Positions 56,803-64,000 of a stretch of DNA of 64,000 nucleotides are shown here, piece by piece. Each line of letters opens with the position of its first letter. Position 1 is the stretch's first letter. Source of the DNA: Streptomonospora litoralis (GTDB lineage Bacteria > Actinomycetota > Actinomycetes > Streptosporangiales > Streptosporangiaceae); contig NZ_CP036456.1 of the NCBI RefSeq assembly GCF_004323735.1, positions 25,999 to 89,998 of the forward strand, written 5' to 3'. Below the pieces are notes generated by a model. The model was not told where the DNA came from. It saw nothing but the letters and a program-made list of their open reading frames with translations, and did not search any database. Made by a program: the position numbers and the translations under genes.

Positions 56803-57269
56803 GCGGCACCTCCCTGCAGAGCGGCGGCGATCGCGCGGCGCGACCAACCCAGGTCCCGAAGGAGCTGGCGGGCCGCGTCGCGGCGCACCTGCTCGGCGCG
56901 GCGCCGCGCAGCCGCCCGCGCCGCGGGCACCGGCATCGGCGCCGGCTCCTCGGCGGGCGGCTCCTCGGGGACGGCGGTCGTGCCCCGCCGGACGCGGTCG
57001 CGCTCCCACTCGTCCACACCGCCCCAGGTGCCGTGCACGATCCGCTGCTCCTCGGCGTAGGCCAGGCACTGGGCGCGCACCGGGCACGTGGCGCACACCT
57101 GCTTGCCGCGCTGGAGGTAGGGGTCCTGCGGGGTCTCCGGCCACCACCAGTCCGCCGCCGGCGCCTGCCGGCACGCCCCGCGCTCCTGCCACGCCGCGGC
57201 GTCGTCGCCGGGCGCGCCCCGGGTGGGGCGGGCCCCCACCAGGGGGACCCGCTTCGTGGCCGGGCTCAC
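56799..57269 (-). CDS. WhiB-family protein (second copy)
   Basis: 156 residues from a GTG at 57269. Cys in RGACRQAP, VCATCPVRAQC gives the four-Cys Fe-S pattern, and GTWGGVDEWERDRVRRG follows. A basic C-terminal helix (AARAAARRRAEQVRRDAARQ, then LLRDLGWSRR) extends beyond a typical WhiB. The frame is open upstream into the next gene, but the GTG sits in a GTGA overlap with that gene's natural stop in another frame and has GGGAG upstream, so this is the likely start. Confidence 0.82.
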   Translation of the reverse strand: MSPATKRVPLVGARPTRGAPGDDAAAWQERGACRQAPAADWWWPETPQDPYLQRGKQVCATCPVRAQCLAYAEEQRIVHGTWGGVDEWERDRVRRGTTAVPEEPPAEEPAPMPVPAARAAARRRAEQVRRDAARQLLRDLGWSRRAIAAALQGGAA

Positions 57270-57863
57270 CGCTGACTCCCGGAGGGCAGCACGGCGAAGC
57301 GCTCGCCCAGCTCGCCGAGCTGGCCAGCCTGCCAGGTCCATCACCCGCTGCCGCGCGTCCTTGGTCGGCCGGAAGGAGAACTCACCGCTCGCCTGCACCG
57401 TACGGACCTTCGCGAGAGCGATGGTCTCGCCCGTGGCCGGGTCCCGAAGGTTTCCGTCGTCGTCGACGTCGGAGGCCACCCGCTTCTCGTAGGCGGGCTG
57501 CACCTCCTCGCGGATCGCGTCGGGCCGGTTCTCCAGTACCCAGGCGATCAGCTCCGGATCAGCCAGCACCCGCGGGTCAACCTTCTCGATCACCTCGGTC
57601 GGCGCGACGCGCTTGGCGTGCGCGAGCAGCTTCTCCCGATCGACGGACACCGTGCGGGTGCCGTCCTTGATCGATACGGTGCCGACCTTGGCCCCGTCGG
57701 GCAGACTCACCTCGATCGTCTTGACCCCGGCGGCGCGCTGAGCCTTGAAGTTGGTCTCGGCCTCAGCGCGGGCCGCGTCCAGCTCGTCTTTCACCTCGTC
57801 CATCAGCGCCCGCAGCACGGCCACCCGCAGACCAGGGGACGTCTTCCCTGCCGTGTCGTCCAT
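57266..57863 (-). CDS. Phage protein upstream of whiB, frame apparently shifted near its end
   Basis: About 199 residues if read with one +1 shift. VKTIEVSLPDGAKVGTVSIK, SVDREKLLAHAKRVAPTEVI and VRTVQASGEFSFRPTKDARQ form a conserved-looking phage protein. In the current frame it runs straight into WhiB, but from about 57318 a +1 frame gives QLGELGERFAVLPSGSQR and then a TGA overlapping the WhiB GTG. The total length (598 nt) is 1 nt more than a multiple of three. Either an indel, a sequencing error, or programmed shift. Function unknown. Confidence 0.6.
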
Positions 57864-57876
57864 GAAGTGCTCCTGT

Positions 57877-58821
57877 TCAGGCGTGGTTGGCGGCGATGCG
57901 TGCGGCCCGGTCCGGGTCCGCCGACGCGGGGTGAGCCGCCTCCTGGTCCGGGGGATTGGGCGCCGTCGCCGCCTGCGCGGCGTTGGCGGCTGCCGCGGGC
58001 TCCGAGGCCAGCGGCGGGGTGGGCGCCAGCGTGTCGGGGTCCGGCGCTGGCTCGGGCCGCACCCGATTGGCGATGACGTTCTGCCGGTGCTTCATGCGGT
58101 TGGCCATCTGATCGGCATCGGGCCGGGAGATCCGCCGAGTGTCGAAGGCGTTTCCGAGTTCGTCCCACAGCTCTTTGAGCTGTGAGGTCGTCGTCGCCTG
58201 ATCGACGCGGGCCGCCATGCTCTGAAGAAACGCCTGATCGGTGGCGACCGACGGCGCGGTCCCGCTGGCCTCAGGGTGGTCGGCGTCGCCGTCCTCCAGA
58301 TCCTCGGTGGGGATCATCAACGCCTGCATCAGCGCGTACTTCAGCGCCATCGACATCGCCTTGTTGGTGCTCTTGTCGGCGGTGTCGGCGCCTTCGCCCC
58401 ACACGACGACCTCTTCGACGGAGCCGTCGGAGACCGCCCGGAACCGGTACGTGACTTCCAGGTGGGTCACGTTGATGCGGCTGCCAGATTTGGTTTCGCG
58501 GGTCTCGCTGAGACGGTTGGTGACTTGCGGGGTCGCGATGACGCCGTGGGTGACGAGGGCACGGTTCGCGGCGTTCATGACGTCTTCGATGCTGCGGAAG
58601 TGGAACCGCTGCTCGGGGTTCCAACCGCCCTTGCCGACGGGACGGATGTCGGCCATCACCGCGCTGAGTGCGGCCCAGATGTGGGGAACCCCGTCACCGG
58701 GCTGGGGGGCTGCGGACGTCTCCTGTGTCTCGATGTCCGTGGCGGTCTCGTTCATGGCGGAGGGCTTTCCGGTGGGGGCGTGCGTTTCGGTGGGCGGGGC
58801 GGTGTCGCCATGCGCTGTCAC
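57877..58821 (-). CDS. erf: ERF-family single-strand annealing recombinase
   Basis: 314 residues from a GTG at 58821 (GAGGGGG upstream, GTGA overlap). HIWAALSAVMADIRPVGKGG, HFRSIEDVMNAANRALVTHG, VTHLEVTYRFRAVSDGS and KSTNKAMSMALKYALMQALM are ERF-domain motifs. A P/A-rich C-terminus follows. ERF anneals homologous strands during phage recombination, with RusA and the exonuclease as likely partners. Confidence 0.9.
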   Translation of the reverse strand: MTAHGDTAPPTETHAPTGKPSAMNETATDIETQETSAAPQPGDGVPHIWAALSAVMADIRPVGKGGWNPEQRFHFRSIEDVMNAANRALVTHGVIATPQVTNRLSETRETKSGSRINVTHLEVTYRFRAVSDGSVEEVVVWGEGADTADKSTNKAMSMALKYALMQALMIPTEDLEDGDADHPEASGTAPSVATDQAFLQSMAARVDQATTTSQLKELWDELGNAFDTRRISRPDADQMANRMKHRQNVIANRVRPEPAPDPDTLAPTPPLASEPAAAANAAQAATAPNPPDQEAAHPASADPDRAARIAANHA

Positions 58822-59132
58822 GAGGCCCCCTCATCCGGCGCGGTGATCTGCACCAAGGCCGCGTGGGCGGCCTGCGGGGCGGCCTCGTCGAACGCCTTCC
58901 GCAGACGCTCGAACTGCGTGCGGCACTCGGCGTATTTGTCGATGGCCTCGTGGGCGCGGCCGCGCTGGGCGGTGGCGTCCCGCTTGAGGCGGGCGCGCAG
59001 CGCCCGATCCACCCAGTACCGGGAGGCCAACGCCCCCCAGGCGAGGACCGCGCCGAGCCCGACGAGGAACACGACCAAGGCGACGAGGTAGGCCAGGATC
59101 AGCCAGTACGGCCACAGGGGCATCTCATGCAT
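58818..59132 (-). CDS. Single-pass membrane protein
   Basis: 104 residues from the ATG at 59132. Residues about 7-32 (YWLILAYLVALVVFLVGLGA) span the membrane; the rest is a charged helix (ALRARLKRDATAQRGRAHEA). Start overlaps the previous stop. Function unknown. Confidence 0.6.
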   Translation of the reverse strand: MHEMPLWPYWLILAYLVALVVFLVGLGAVLAWGALASRYWVDRALRARLKRDATAQRGRAHEAIDKYAECRTQFERLRKAFDEAAPQAAHAALVQITAPDEGAS

Positions 59133-59517
59133 CGGTCTCACCGTCCTGGTGCCGTTCGGCCCAGGCGCGGACGCCGGCCTTCAGGTCGCGCCACTGCGAC
59201 GCCTCGGCCGGTGTCGGCGCGGCGTGCTTGGGTTCGTGCGGCACGGTCTGGGCGACACCTTCGCGCCAGCGCCGCCACGCCGCCTGCTGCACCGCGGTGG
59301 TGCAGTCGGAGGGGGCGGCGTGGCGCGGCGCGGGCACCTGCGGCCGCATCGACAACGCGGCCCGCTCCAGCAGCGACACCCCGGTCGCGGCCAGTTCGGG
59401 GCCGTGCCCGGCCAGCCACCACAGCCACTGCCGGTCGGTCTCGGTCAGGTCCAGCTGCCGCACCGCGGCGACCAGCTCCGCGTACAGCGCGTCCTGCTGG
59501 GTGTGGTGGCGGGTCAT
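59125..59517 (-). CDS. Small hypothetical protein
   Basis: 130 residues. LYAELVAAVRQLDLTETDRQ then WLWWLAGHGPELAATGVSLL, and a Trp-rich basic C-terminus. No family recognised. ATGA overlap with the gene before it. Confidence 0.55.
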   Translation of the reverse strand: MTRHHTQQDALYAELVAAVRQLDLTETDRQWLWWLAGHGPELAATGVSLLERAALSMRPQVPAPRHAAPSDCTTAVQQAAWRRWREGVAQTVPHEPKHAAPTPAEASQWRDLKAGVRAWAERHQDGETDA

Positions 59518-59954
59518 CGGTCACCGCCGGGCTGCGTGATCGTGGCCTGCGCGCGGACGGTCAGCCCGGACGGTGTGATGTAGACGACGGATTCGAGCGT
59601 CAGGCCGTCCTCCCAGACCTGGCGGGTGATGTGGTCTGTGACGCCGAAGTGGCGGGCGACCTGGGCGACGATGTCGCGGCGCCGCTGCACGGGCAGGGTG
59701 GAGCGCGCCAGCAGGTTCACCTCGGGGAAGTCGCCGGGCGAGACCGTCAGCATCGCGTCGCTTTCCAGGCCCAGCTCGGCGGCCAGGTTGGCGGCCCACA
59801 TTGTCAGCGCGGGCAGGGTGAGGCGGGGAGGGGACTGCGCGGGGGCGCTGGTCCCGGTGTGGATAATGGTCACGGCTCCATCACGTCCAATCTTCGTGTG
59901 TTGGTTGGGGCCGGAGTCCTCGCCTGGGTGCCTCCGGGCGGGGACTCGCTTCAT
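59514..59954 (-). CDS. Small hypothetical protein, start uncertain
   Basis: Up to 146 residues. The N-terminal 27 may not be translated: no Shine-Dalgarno site lies before the ATG at 59954, and a GTG at 59873 is an alternative with only a close GGAG. LTLPALTMWAANLAAELGLE, SPGDFPEVNLLAR and a C-terminal strand pattern; no family recognised. Confidence 0.5.
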   Translation of the reverse strand: MKRVPARRHPGEDSGPNQHTKIGRDGAVTIIHTGTSAPAQSPPRLTLPALTMWAANLAAELGLESDAMLTVSPGDFPEVNLLARSTLPVQRRRDIVAQVARHFGVTDHITRQVWEDGLTLESVVYITPSGLTVRAQATITQPGGDR

Positions 59955-59958
59955 GTGG

Positions 59959-60336
59959 TCAGGCCGATCCGGGCACCGACTTCAGTCGGCGCGGTCCGCC
60001 CTGCCGCGGGGTGATCGGCTGGTCCTGCGCGGGAGCGGCAGCCGTACGGCGCCCGCCCGTGCGCGGCGTCCGCGCGGGCGCGGGTGCTGGGGTGGGCTGC
60101 GGCGCGGACTCCGCGCTCACCTGGCCGGGCGTGAACGCCCTGGCGTTGGTGATCGCGTCGATGTCGCCGGCGGTGAACACGATGCGGTTGCCCAGCGTGC
60201 GGTGGTGGGGGATACGGCCGCGCTGGGCGGCCTTGCGCAGCCCGCCGGGCTTCTCCAAGGTCAGGAACTTTTCGCAGACCTCTTCGGGGGTGTAGGTGCG
60301 CTCCGGCTCGCCGGAGGCGGGCGGTGATGTCTCCAC
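59959..60336 (-). CDS. Helix-turn-helix-like DNA-binding protein
   Basis: 125 residues from a GTG with AAGGAG upstream. RTYTPEEVCEKFLTLEKPGG then LRKAAQRGRIPHHRTLGNRI and VFTAGDID form a MerR/excisionase-type winged helix. A P/A-rich basic tail follows. It lies early in the lytic transcript and may be an early regulator. Confidence 0.7.
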   Translation of the reverse strand: METSPPASGEPERTYTPEEVCEKFLTLEKPGGLRKAAQRGRIPHHRTLGNRIVFTAGDIDAITNARAFTPGQVSAESAPQPTPAPAPARTPRTGGRRTAAAPAQDQPITPRQGGPRRLKSVPGSA

Positions 60337-60350
60337 CGGAGGGCTCCTTC

Positions 60351-60464
60351 CTACTGGCGGGCGCAGCCGCAGTTGCGGCAGTGGGTGCGCCAGGGCTCGT
60401 TGCCGGTGCCGCAGGGGCACGCCCATAGGGGGCCGCGGCGCGGGTTGGCCTGTTCGCAGATCAC
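60351..60464 (-). CDS. Zinc-ribbon microprotein, 37 residues
   Basis: WACPCGTGNEPWRTHCRNCG plus C forms a four-to-five-Cys ribbon. The GTG at 60464 overlaps the Cro-like stop (GTGA), which supports translation. It lies between the Cro-like gene and the helix-turn-helix gene. Function unknown. Confidence 0.55.
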   Translation of the reverse strand: MICEQANPRRGPLWACPCGTGNEPWRTHCRNCGCARQ

Positions 60465-60718
60465 GGGGCGGCCGCGGGTGTGCTCTCGACGAGCAGCGCG
60501 CCGTCCTCCAGGTCGAGCGCGGTGAGGATCGCCTGGTACGTCTCGGCGCGCGGGTAGGGGCGCGCGCCGCGCAGGATCTTGAACAGTCCTGGCGCGCTCA
60601 GGCCGGTGCGCTCGGCGAGGTCGCTGATCTCGAGCCCGCGTCGTTGCAGCTCAGCCTTGAAAGCCGTGTGGTCGAACCGGTACGGCCGGTACGGCGCTCG
60701 GGGTCGGGTGTGCGTCAT
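60461..60718 (-). CDS. Cro-like XRE regulator
   Basis: 85 residues from the ATG at 60718. ISDLAERTGLSAPGLFKILRG is the XRE helix-turn-helix. It is divergent from the repressor and leads the long minus-strand transcript, the position of cro. A TAATGT -10-like box ends 7 nt upstream, so the mRNA is probably leaderless; the shared operator lies over it. Confidence 0.75.
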   Translation of the reverse strand: MTHTRPRAPYRPYRFDHTAFKAELQRRGLEISDLAERTGLSAPGLFKILRGARPYPRAETYQAILTALDLEDGALLVESTPAAAP

Positions 60719-60720
60719 GA

Positions 60721-60739
60721 ACCCAACATTAACCCACAT
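60721..60739 (-). promoter_or_regulatory. Immunity operator at the cro-like start
   Basis: ATGTGGGTTAATGTTGGGT on the minus strand, 18 of 19 bases identical to the plus-strand site at 60848-60866. It lies immediately upstream of the cro-like ATG and contains the likely -10. Confidence 0.65.
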
Positions 60740-60847
60740 AGACCCTCATGGGAAGAGGTTCATGTGGTTTAGGGGAAAGAGAAGTGTCAACAGGTTGGTT
60801 CATGTAAGGCCATGACCAGCCGTTACTCTCGGCGACCGCTAGTGATC

Positions 60848-60866
60848 ATGTGGGTTAATGATGGGT
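60848..60866 (+). promoter_or_regulatory. Immunity operator before the repressor gene
   Basis: ATGTGGGTTAATGATGGGT, the mirror copy of the cro-side site. A TACTCT -10-like box at 60875-60880 ends 7 nt before the repressor ATG. Between the two sites are two partial copies (GGTTCATGT near 60757 and 60797). Confidence 0.65.
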
Positions 60867-60887
60867 CACCGGTGTACTCTGGCCCCC

Positions 60888-61490
60888 ATGGCTGCTACCG
60901 ACCAGTCACCCCAAAGGGCACGGCTGCGCGCCTATCTCGAGGCCCGCCGCGGCCGCCTGCGCCTGACCATCGACCAGGTCGCCGCGACCGCCGGCATCCG
61001 CTCCAACACCTACGCCCGCGTGCGCGACGGCGACGCCGACATCCAACCCGCCACGGTCTCCGGCCTCGAAGACGCGTTGTGCTGGGCGCCCGGCAGTATC
61101 CAGCGCATCCTCGACGGCGGCGACCCCGTCGAAACGAGCGCCGCCGCGAACGCCGCGGAACCCTCCTACGCCGAGGACTCCCTGCGCGGCGCCCTCGACG
61201 CCGGCGACACCTACCCCTCCGGCGCCGCCCGTCCGCCCCTGCACGACCTGGCCCGCGATTGGAACCTGCTGCAAGGGCTCACCTGGGTTCCCCACCCGGA
61301 CGACCCGACCCTGCGGTACTACGTGCTGCGGCGGCTGCATCGCGGCCGGATCTGGACGCACCCCCAGACAGTGCCGGCCACGACCCCCTTCGAAGAGGTG
61401 TGGCGCCAGCTCACCGCGGAGCAGGACGAGCAGCTCGCGCGGATCGACGAGGCGCTCGGCGCGCACGGCGACGGAACGCGTCCGGAATAG
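60888..61490 (+). CDS. XRE-family immunity repressor (candidate)
   Basis: 200 residues from the ATG at 60888. RLTIDQVAATAGIRSNTYAR then VRDGDADIQPATVSGLEDAL is the XRE helix-turn-helix; the C-terminal half (LQGLTWVPHPDDPTLRYYVL) may dimerise. It is next to the integrase on the plus strand and divergent from the cro-like gene, the standard lysogeny layout. It should bind the paired operators. A possible leaderless start is described with the operator. Confidence 0.78.
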   Translation: MAATDQSPQRARLRAYLEARRGRLRLTIDQVAATAGIRSNTYARVRDGDADIQPATVSGLEDALCWAPGSIQRILDGGDPVETSAAANAAEPSYAEDSLRGALDAGDTYPSGAARPPLHDLARDWNLLQGLTWVPHPDDPTLRYYVLRRLHRGRIWTHPQTVPATTPFEEVWRQLTAEQDEQLARIDEALGAHGDGTRPE

Positions 61491-61748
61491 GTCAGACGCT
61501 CCGGTAAACCTCATCGCTGGAAACGCGACACCGCGTCGAATTGTCCGAATTCGATAAGAAAGGCAACCCTAATCCCGGGTACGCAGCGTTTGTACCAGTC
61601 GACCCAACGCTTGTGACCTGCCCGTTTCCGCCATAGGCCCTTTTCGGACCGGTTCAGTTTGGGATATGAGTAGAACCTCCTCCGCGTGATCAGAGCGTGG
61701 TCACGTCTACCCGTGGGGCAAGAGAGACAGGTGCGAGGAGGCACCCAA

Positions 61749-62108
61749 TTGCTCTACCACTTGCACGCAAACGTGCAAATTCCCCGTACCCGAAACGATC
61801 TACTCATCTCCGTCGACACACTCGTCCGACCACATGAACGTCCGATCGACCTACAAGTCACCGACGACCTGACGCTGCTGCGCGTTCACCTGGGCACTCA
61901 GACCTGGTGGATCATCGACCGCGTCACCGACGAAGTCCCCGAACACCGCTGGCGCCATTGGGCGACGGAGGCGGGCTGCCCCGCCCACCTCCACCCACTC
62001 CAGTTTTGGGACCCCCACACACGCGTCATGCCCGAGCACATCCCGCCCCGGATGCGCCTCACGGGCCACGACCACGCTTATAGACCGCCGCGCGCGCTGA
62101 GCGCATAA
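61749..62108 (+). CDS. Hypothetical protein between repressor and integrase
   Basis: 119 residues from a TTG with AGGAGG 7 nt upstream; an ATG further upstream (61686) lacks a binding site. LYHLHANVQIPRTRNDLLIS, VHLGTQTWWIIDRVTDEV and a His-rich end. No family recognised. It may belong to the lysogeny transcript. The 258 nt before it hold no convincing gene and are less GC-rich. Confidence 0.55.
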   Translation: MLYHLHANVQIPRTRNDLLISVDTLVRPHERPIDLQVTDDLTLLRVHLGTQTWWIIDRVTDEVPEHRWRHWATEAGCPAHLHPLQFWDPHTRVMPEHIPPRMRLTGHDHAYRPPRALSA

Positions 62109-62244
62109 CCACTGGCCCCGGCGGAGCTGGCACGCTTTGCGCCCCCGCCACCCTGTGGCGGGGGCACAGGCATTTCCGCCCCACGCAGATATCCCGGCAG
62201 GGCACACTGAAATCCCTGCCCCCTGCCTCAAGGAGCACGCCTAC

Positions 62245-63942
62245 ATGCCCCATATCTTGCGGCCCTACGTCGAGAAGCGCCGCAACGGCACCTACCGCGT
62301 CCGCACCCGCGAATCAGACGGAACCTGGATCCCCCTTGGCAGTGGGTTCTCCAGCGAGGAACGCGCGCTCGAGCACGGGTGGAAAGAGATCGGTCGCATC
62401 CGCGACGGCGTGTGGATCGACCCCCGCGAATCCGACATCACACTCACCACGTGGGCGAGGTCCTGGTTGCCCGCCCAGGTGCTGCAGCTGTCTTCCCGCG
62501 AGCAGTACGTCTACCTCCTCAACAACTTCGTGCTGCCCGAGTACGGCGACCGTAGCCTGCGCTCCCTCACCTACGCCGACCACGAGATCAACACCTGGGA
62601 GCAGCACCTGCGCACGGCCTACTCCGCCTCCACCGCCACCCAGGCCCGAGGGCTGCTGCGCCGCATGCTCCAGGACGCCTCCGCATCCAAACTCATGGAA
62701 CGCAACCCCGCCGAGCGCCAGGCCCGCCGCGGTAGCGTCGAAGTCCGCCGCCTCCAGCAGCAGCAGAAACGCAAAGCCGAAGAGGAGAAGTGGACCACCC
62801 CGCTCGGGGCACTACTCATCGCCGAACGCATGGCGCTGCTCGCCGGCCGTGACGACGAGATGATCCTTGGCATCACCAAGGCCTATACCGGGATGCGCAC
62901 CTCCGAGTTGATCGGTCTGGAACGCGACCGCGTCACCGCAACCGAGATCGACGTGCACTGGCAGCTCTATGCCCTCAACGACGGTTCGATGATCCGGAAG
63001 TACCCCAAGGATGGGAGCCTGCGCAAGATCGCCATCCCCCCGCATGTGGCGCTGCTGCTGCACCACCAGATGCGCAAGACCACCGCCGTGGACCCGCTGA
63101 CCGCGCCGATGTGCCCCTGCGTCAAACACAGCGCCCCCGACTTCCGCCAGCAGTACGGCCACCCCGCCGGTGTGCACGTCTTCCGCGGCAGCGCCGGCGG
63201 CCGCACCCGCCTGGACTCCGGCACCACGCTGGCCGACGTCGCCAGCACCGCCGGGGTGTCGACCACCACCGTCTCCAACGTCATCAACCGGCCCGACAAG
63301 GTCCGCGGATCCACCCGGGCGCGGGTCGAACAGGTCATGGAGGAACTCGGGTGCGACACCGCTGCGGACGCCTCCGGGTGTGCCCCGCACCTGCGCCGCA
63401 ACGGGTTCCGCACCTGGATCTTCCACCCCGCCGCCACCGGCTGGTATCCCGAGAAGAAGCCGAATCCCGCTCACCCCGTGCCGATCGTGCCGGGCGGACT
63501 CACCGGCACTCCCGCGCGCGGCCGCGGCGCCGCGAAGCGCGCCGGGGCCTCCTGGCTGCCCGTCGTCGCCGGATTCACCGCGCACGGGCTTCGGCACTCC
63601 CAGCAGACGTGGATGGACGAAGATGAGATTCCGGAGAAGCTCAAGCGGCAGGTGATGGGCCACGCCGACGAGCAGACCGTGCAGGCGATGTATGGCCACG
63701 TGACCCCGGATATGCGGGAGCGGCGCATCCGGGCGTTGAGTGCGCGGTGGGAGCAGTCGCTGCGCGACCGCGCTCGAATGTGGCCTACCTCACACATCCC
63801 GTTGCTGAACGATCTGCTGGAGCCCTACCGCCACCACTACAGCACGTATATCCCGGTGAGCCTCCCCAGCAAGATCATTTCCCCTGGGTTTCCCACTTGG
63901 TACAAAGAAGCCCGCCACCCGGAGCGGGTGGCGGGCGTGTAA
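62245..63942 (+). CDS. int: Tyrosine integrase with internal LacI-type helix-turn-helix
   Basis: 565 residues from the ATG at 62245 (AAGGAG upstream). An N-terminal arm-binding part and a core-binding helical part (about 60-180) precede the catalytic domain: YTGMRTSELIGL (R218), HGLRHS (H447 and R450), MGHADEQT (H473) and the nucleophile MYGHVTP (Y483). Between R218 and H447 lies a segment of about 130 residues that includes a LacI-family motif, TTLADVASTAGVSTTTVSNV then INRPDKVRGSTRARVEQVME (about 327-369). The catalytic residues are intact. It should act at the adjacent tRNA-Pro gene. Confidence 0.9.
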   Translation: MPHILRPYVEKRRNGTYRVRTRESDGTWIPLGSGFSSEERALEHGWKEIGRIRDGVWIDPRESDITLTTWARSWLPAQVLQLSSREQYVYLLNNFVLPEYGDRSLRSLTYADHEINTWEQHLRTAYSASTATQARGLLRRMLQDASASKLMERNPAERQARRGSVEVRRLQQQQKRKAEEEKWTTPLGALLIAERMALLAGRDDEMILGITKAYTGMRTSELIGLERDRVTATEIDVHWQLYALNDGSMIRKYPKDGSLRKIAIPPHVALLLHHQMRKTTAVDPLTAPMCPCVKHSAPDFRQQYGHPAGVHVFRGSAGGRTRLDSGTTLADVASTAGVSTTTVSNVINRPDKVRGSTRARVEQVMEELGCDTAADASGCAPHLRRNGFRTWIFHPAATGWYPEKKPNPAHPVPIVPGGLTGTPARGRGAAKRAGASWLPVVAGFTAHGLRHSQQTWMDEDEIPEKLKRQVMGHADEQTVQAMYGHVTPDMRERRIRALSARWEQSLRDRARMWPTSHIPLLNDLLEPYRHHYSTYIPVSLPSKIISPGFPTWYKEARHPERVAGV

Positions 63943-63958
63943 CCTGCTTCTATAGCTG

Positions 63959-64000
63959 TCGGGACGGCGGGATTTGAACCCACGACCCCTTGACCCCCAG
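63959..64000 (-). tRNA. tRNA-Pro(GGG), 5' part beyond window; probable attachment site
   Basis: The 3' half is visible: anticodon loop CTGGGGG (anticodon GGG), stem TCAAG, variable GGGTC, T stem GTGGG/CCCGC with TTCAAAT loop, acceptor CGTCCCG and discriminator A. The 3' CCA is not encoded. It lies 16 nt after the integrase stop, so its 3' end is the likely integration site. The matching copy at the other end is not in the window. Confidence 0.85.

Noticed and set aside
61511..61744. 77-codon minus-strand frame between repressor and the 119-residue gene
   Set aside because: No ribosome binding site and no similarity; the region is less GC-rich and looks intergenic. It could still be real but I cannot support it.
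62137..62244. N-terminal extension of the integrase
   Set aside because: The ATG at 62245 has a Shine-Dalgarno site and begins with a normal arm-binding sequence; the upstream codons do not.
1..64000. CRISPR array, insertion sequence or rRNA
   Set aside because: No regularly spaced direct repeats, transposase or rRNA-like sequence was seen; the spaced AT-rich repeats are promoters, not a CRISPR.

Overview
The window is about 62 kb of an actinobacterial temperate siphovirus, probably an integrated prophage, ending at the right in a host tRNA-Pro gene. The evidence is a very high GC content, WhiB-type and Lsr2-type domains, GTGA/ATGA translational coupling throughout, a complete head and tail gene set, and a tyrosine integrase next to a tRNA gene. 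The host is most likely a filamentous actinomycete (Streptomyces or Nocardiopsis type); the sequence alone does not fix the genus. No lysis genes and no second attachment site are visible, so the element continues past the left edge.

Most genes lie on the minus strand, so the phage reads from right to left. 60.4-64 kb is the immunity and integration module: integrase and repressor on the plus strand, a Cro-like gene on the minus strand, and matching operators. 51-60 kb holds recombination and DNA metabolism: ERF annealing protein, DnaQ-like exonuclease, RusA resolvase, a PAPS-reductase-family protein, two WhiB proteins and an excisionase-like protein. 43-49 kb holds replication genes (a DnaD/O-like initiator, a loader-like protein, an HNH fusion), a Dam-type methylase and a DUF5131 protein. 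35-43 kb is a dense run of small overlapping genes with an exonuclease, a HIT hydrolase, small membrane proteins, an isolated plus-strand lipoprotein and a displaced MuF-like head gene.

25.3-34.5 kb is an accessory region of small genes, including a ParB, an ArdC-like domain, an HsdM-like protein and zinc-binding microproteins. It is punctuated by seven copies of a 39-nt AT-rich promoter/operator element, with an eighth copy at 51.2 kb and a diverged plus-strand copy in front of a tandem-repeat regulator at 34.55 kb. The late region follows: a tRNA, a methylase/Mom-like fusion, a ParB-like protein, terminase, portal, scaffold, capsid, connectors, tail tube, frameshifted chaperones, tape measure, minor tail proteins, and finally a methyltransferase/glycosyltransferase/sulfotransferase cassette that may decorate the virion.

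The most notable points are the repeated promoter/operator family with its candidate leaderless regulator; the integrase with a LacI-type helix-turn-helix inside its catalytic domain; the portal gene inverted within an otherwise minus-strand head operon; the PhoD-like phosphatase fused to a tail protein; the methylase/Mom-like fusion; and the possible sulfated-glycan cassette.
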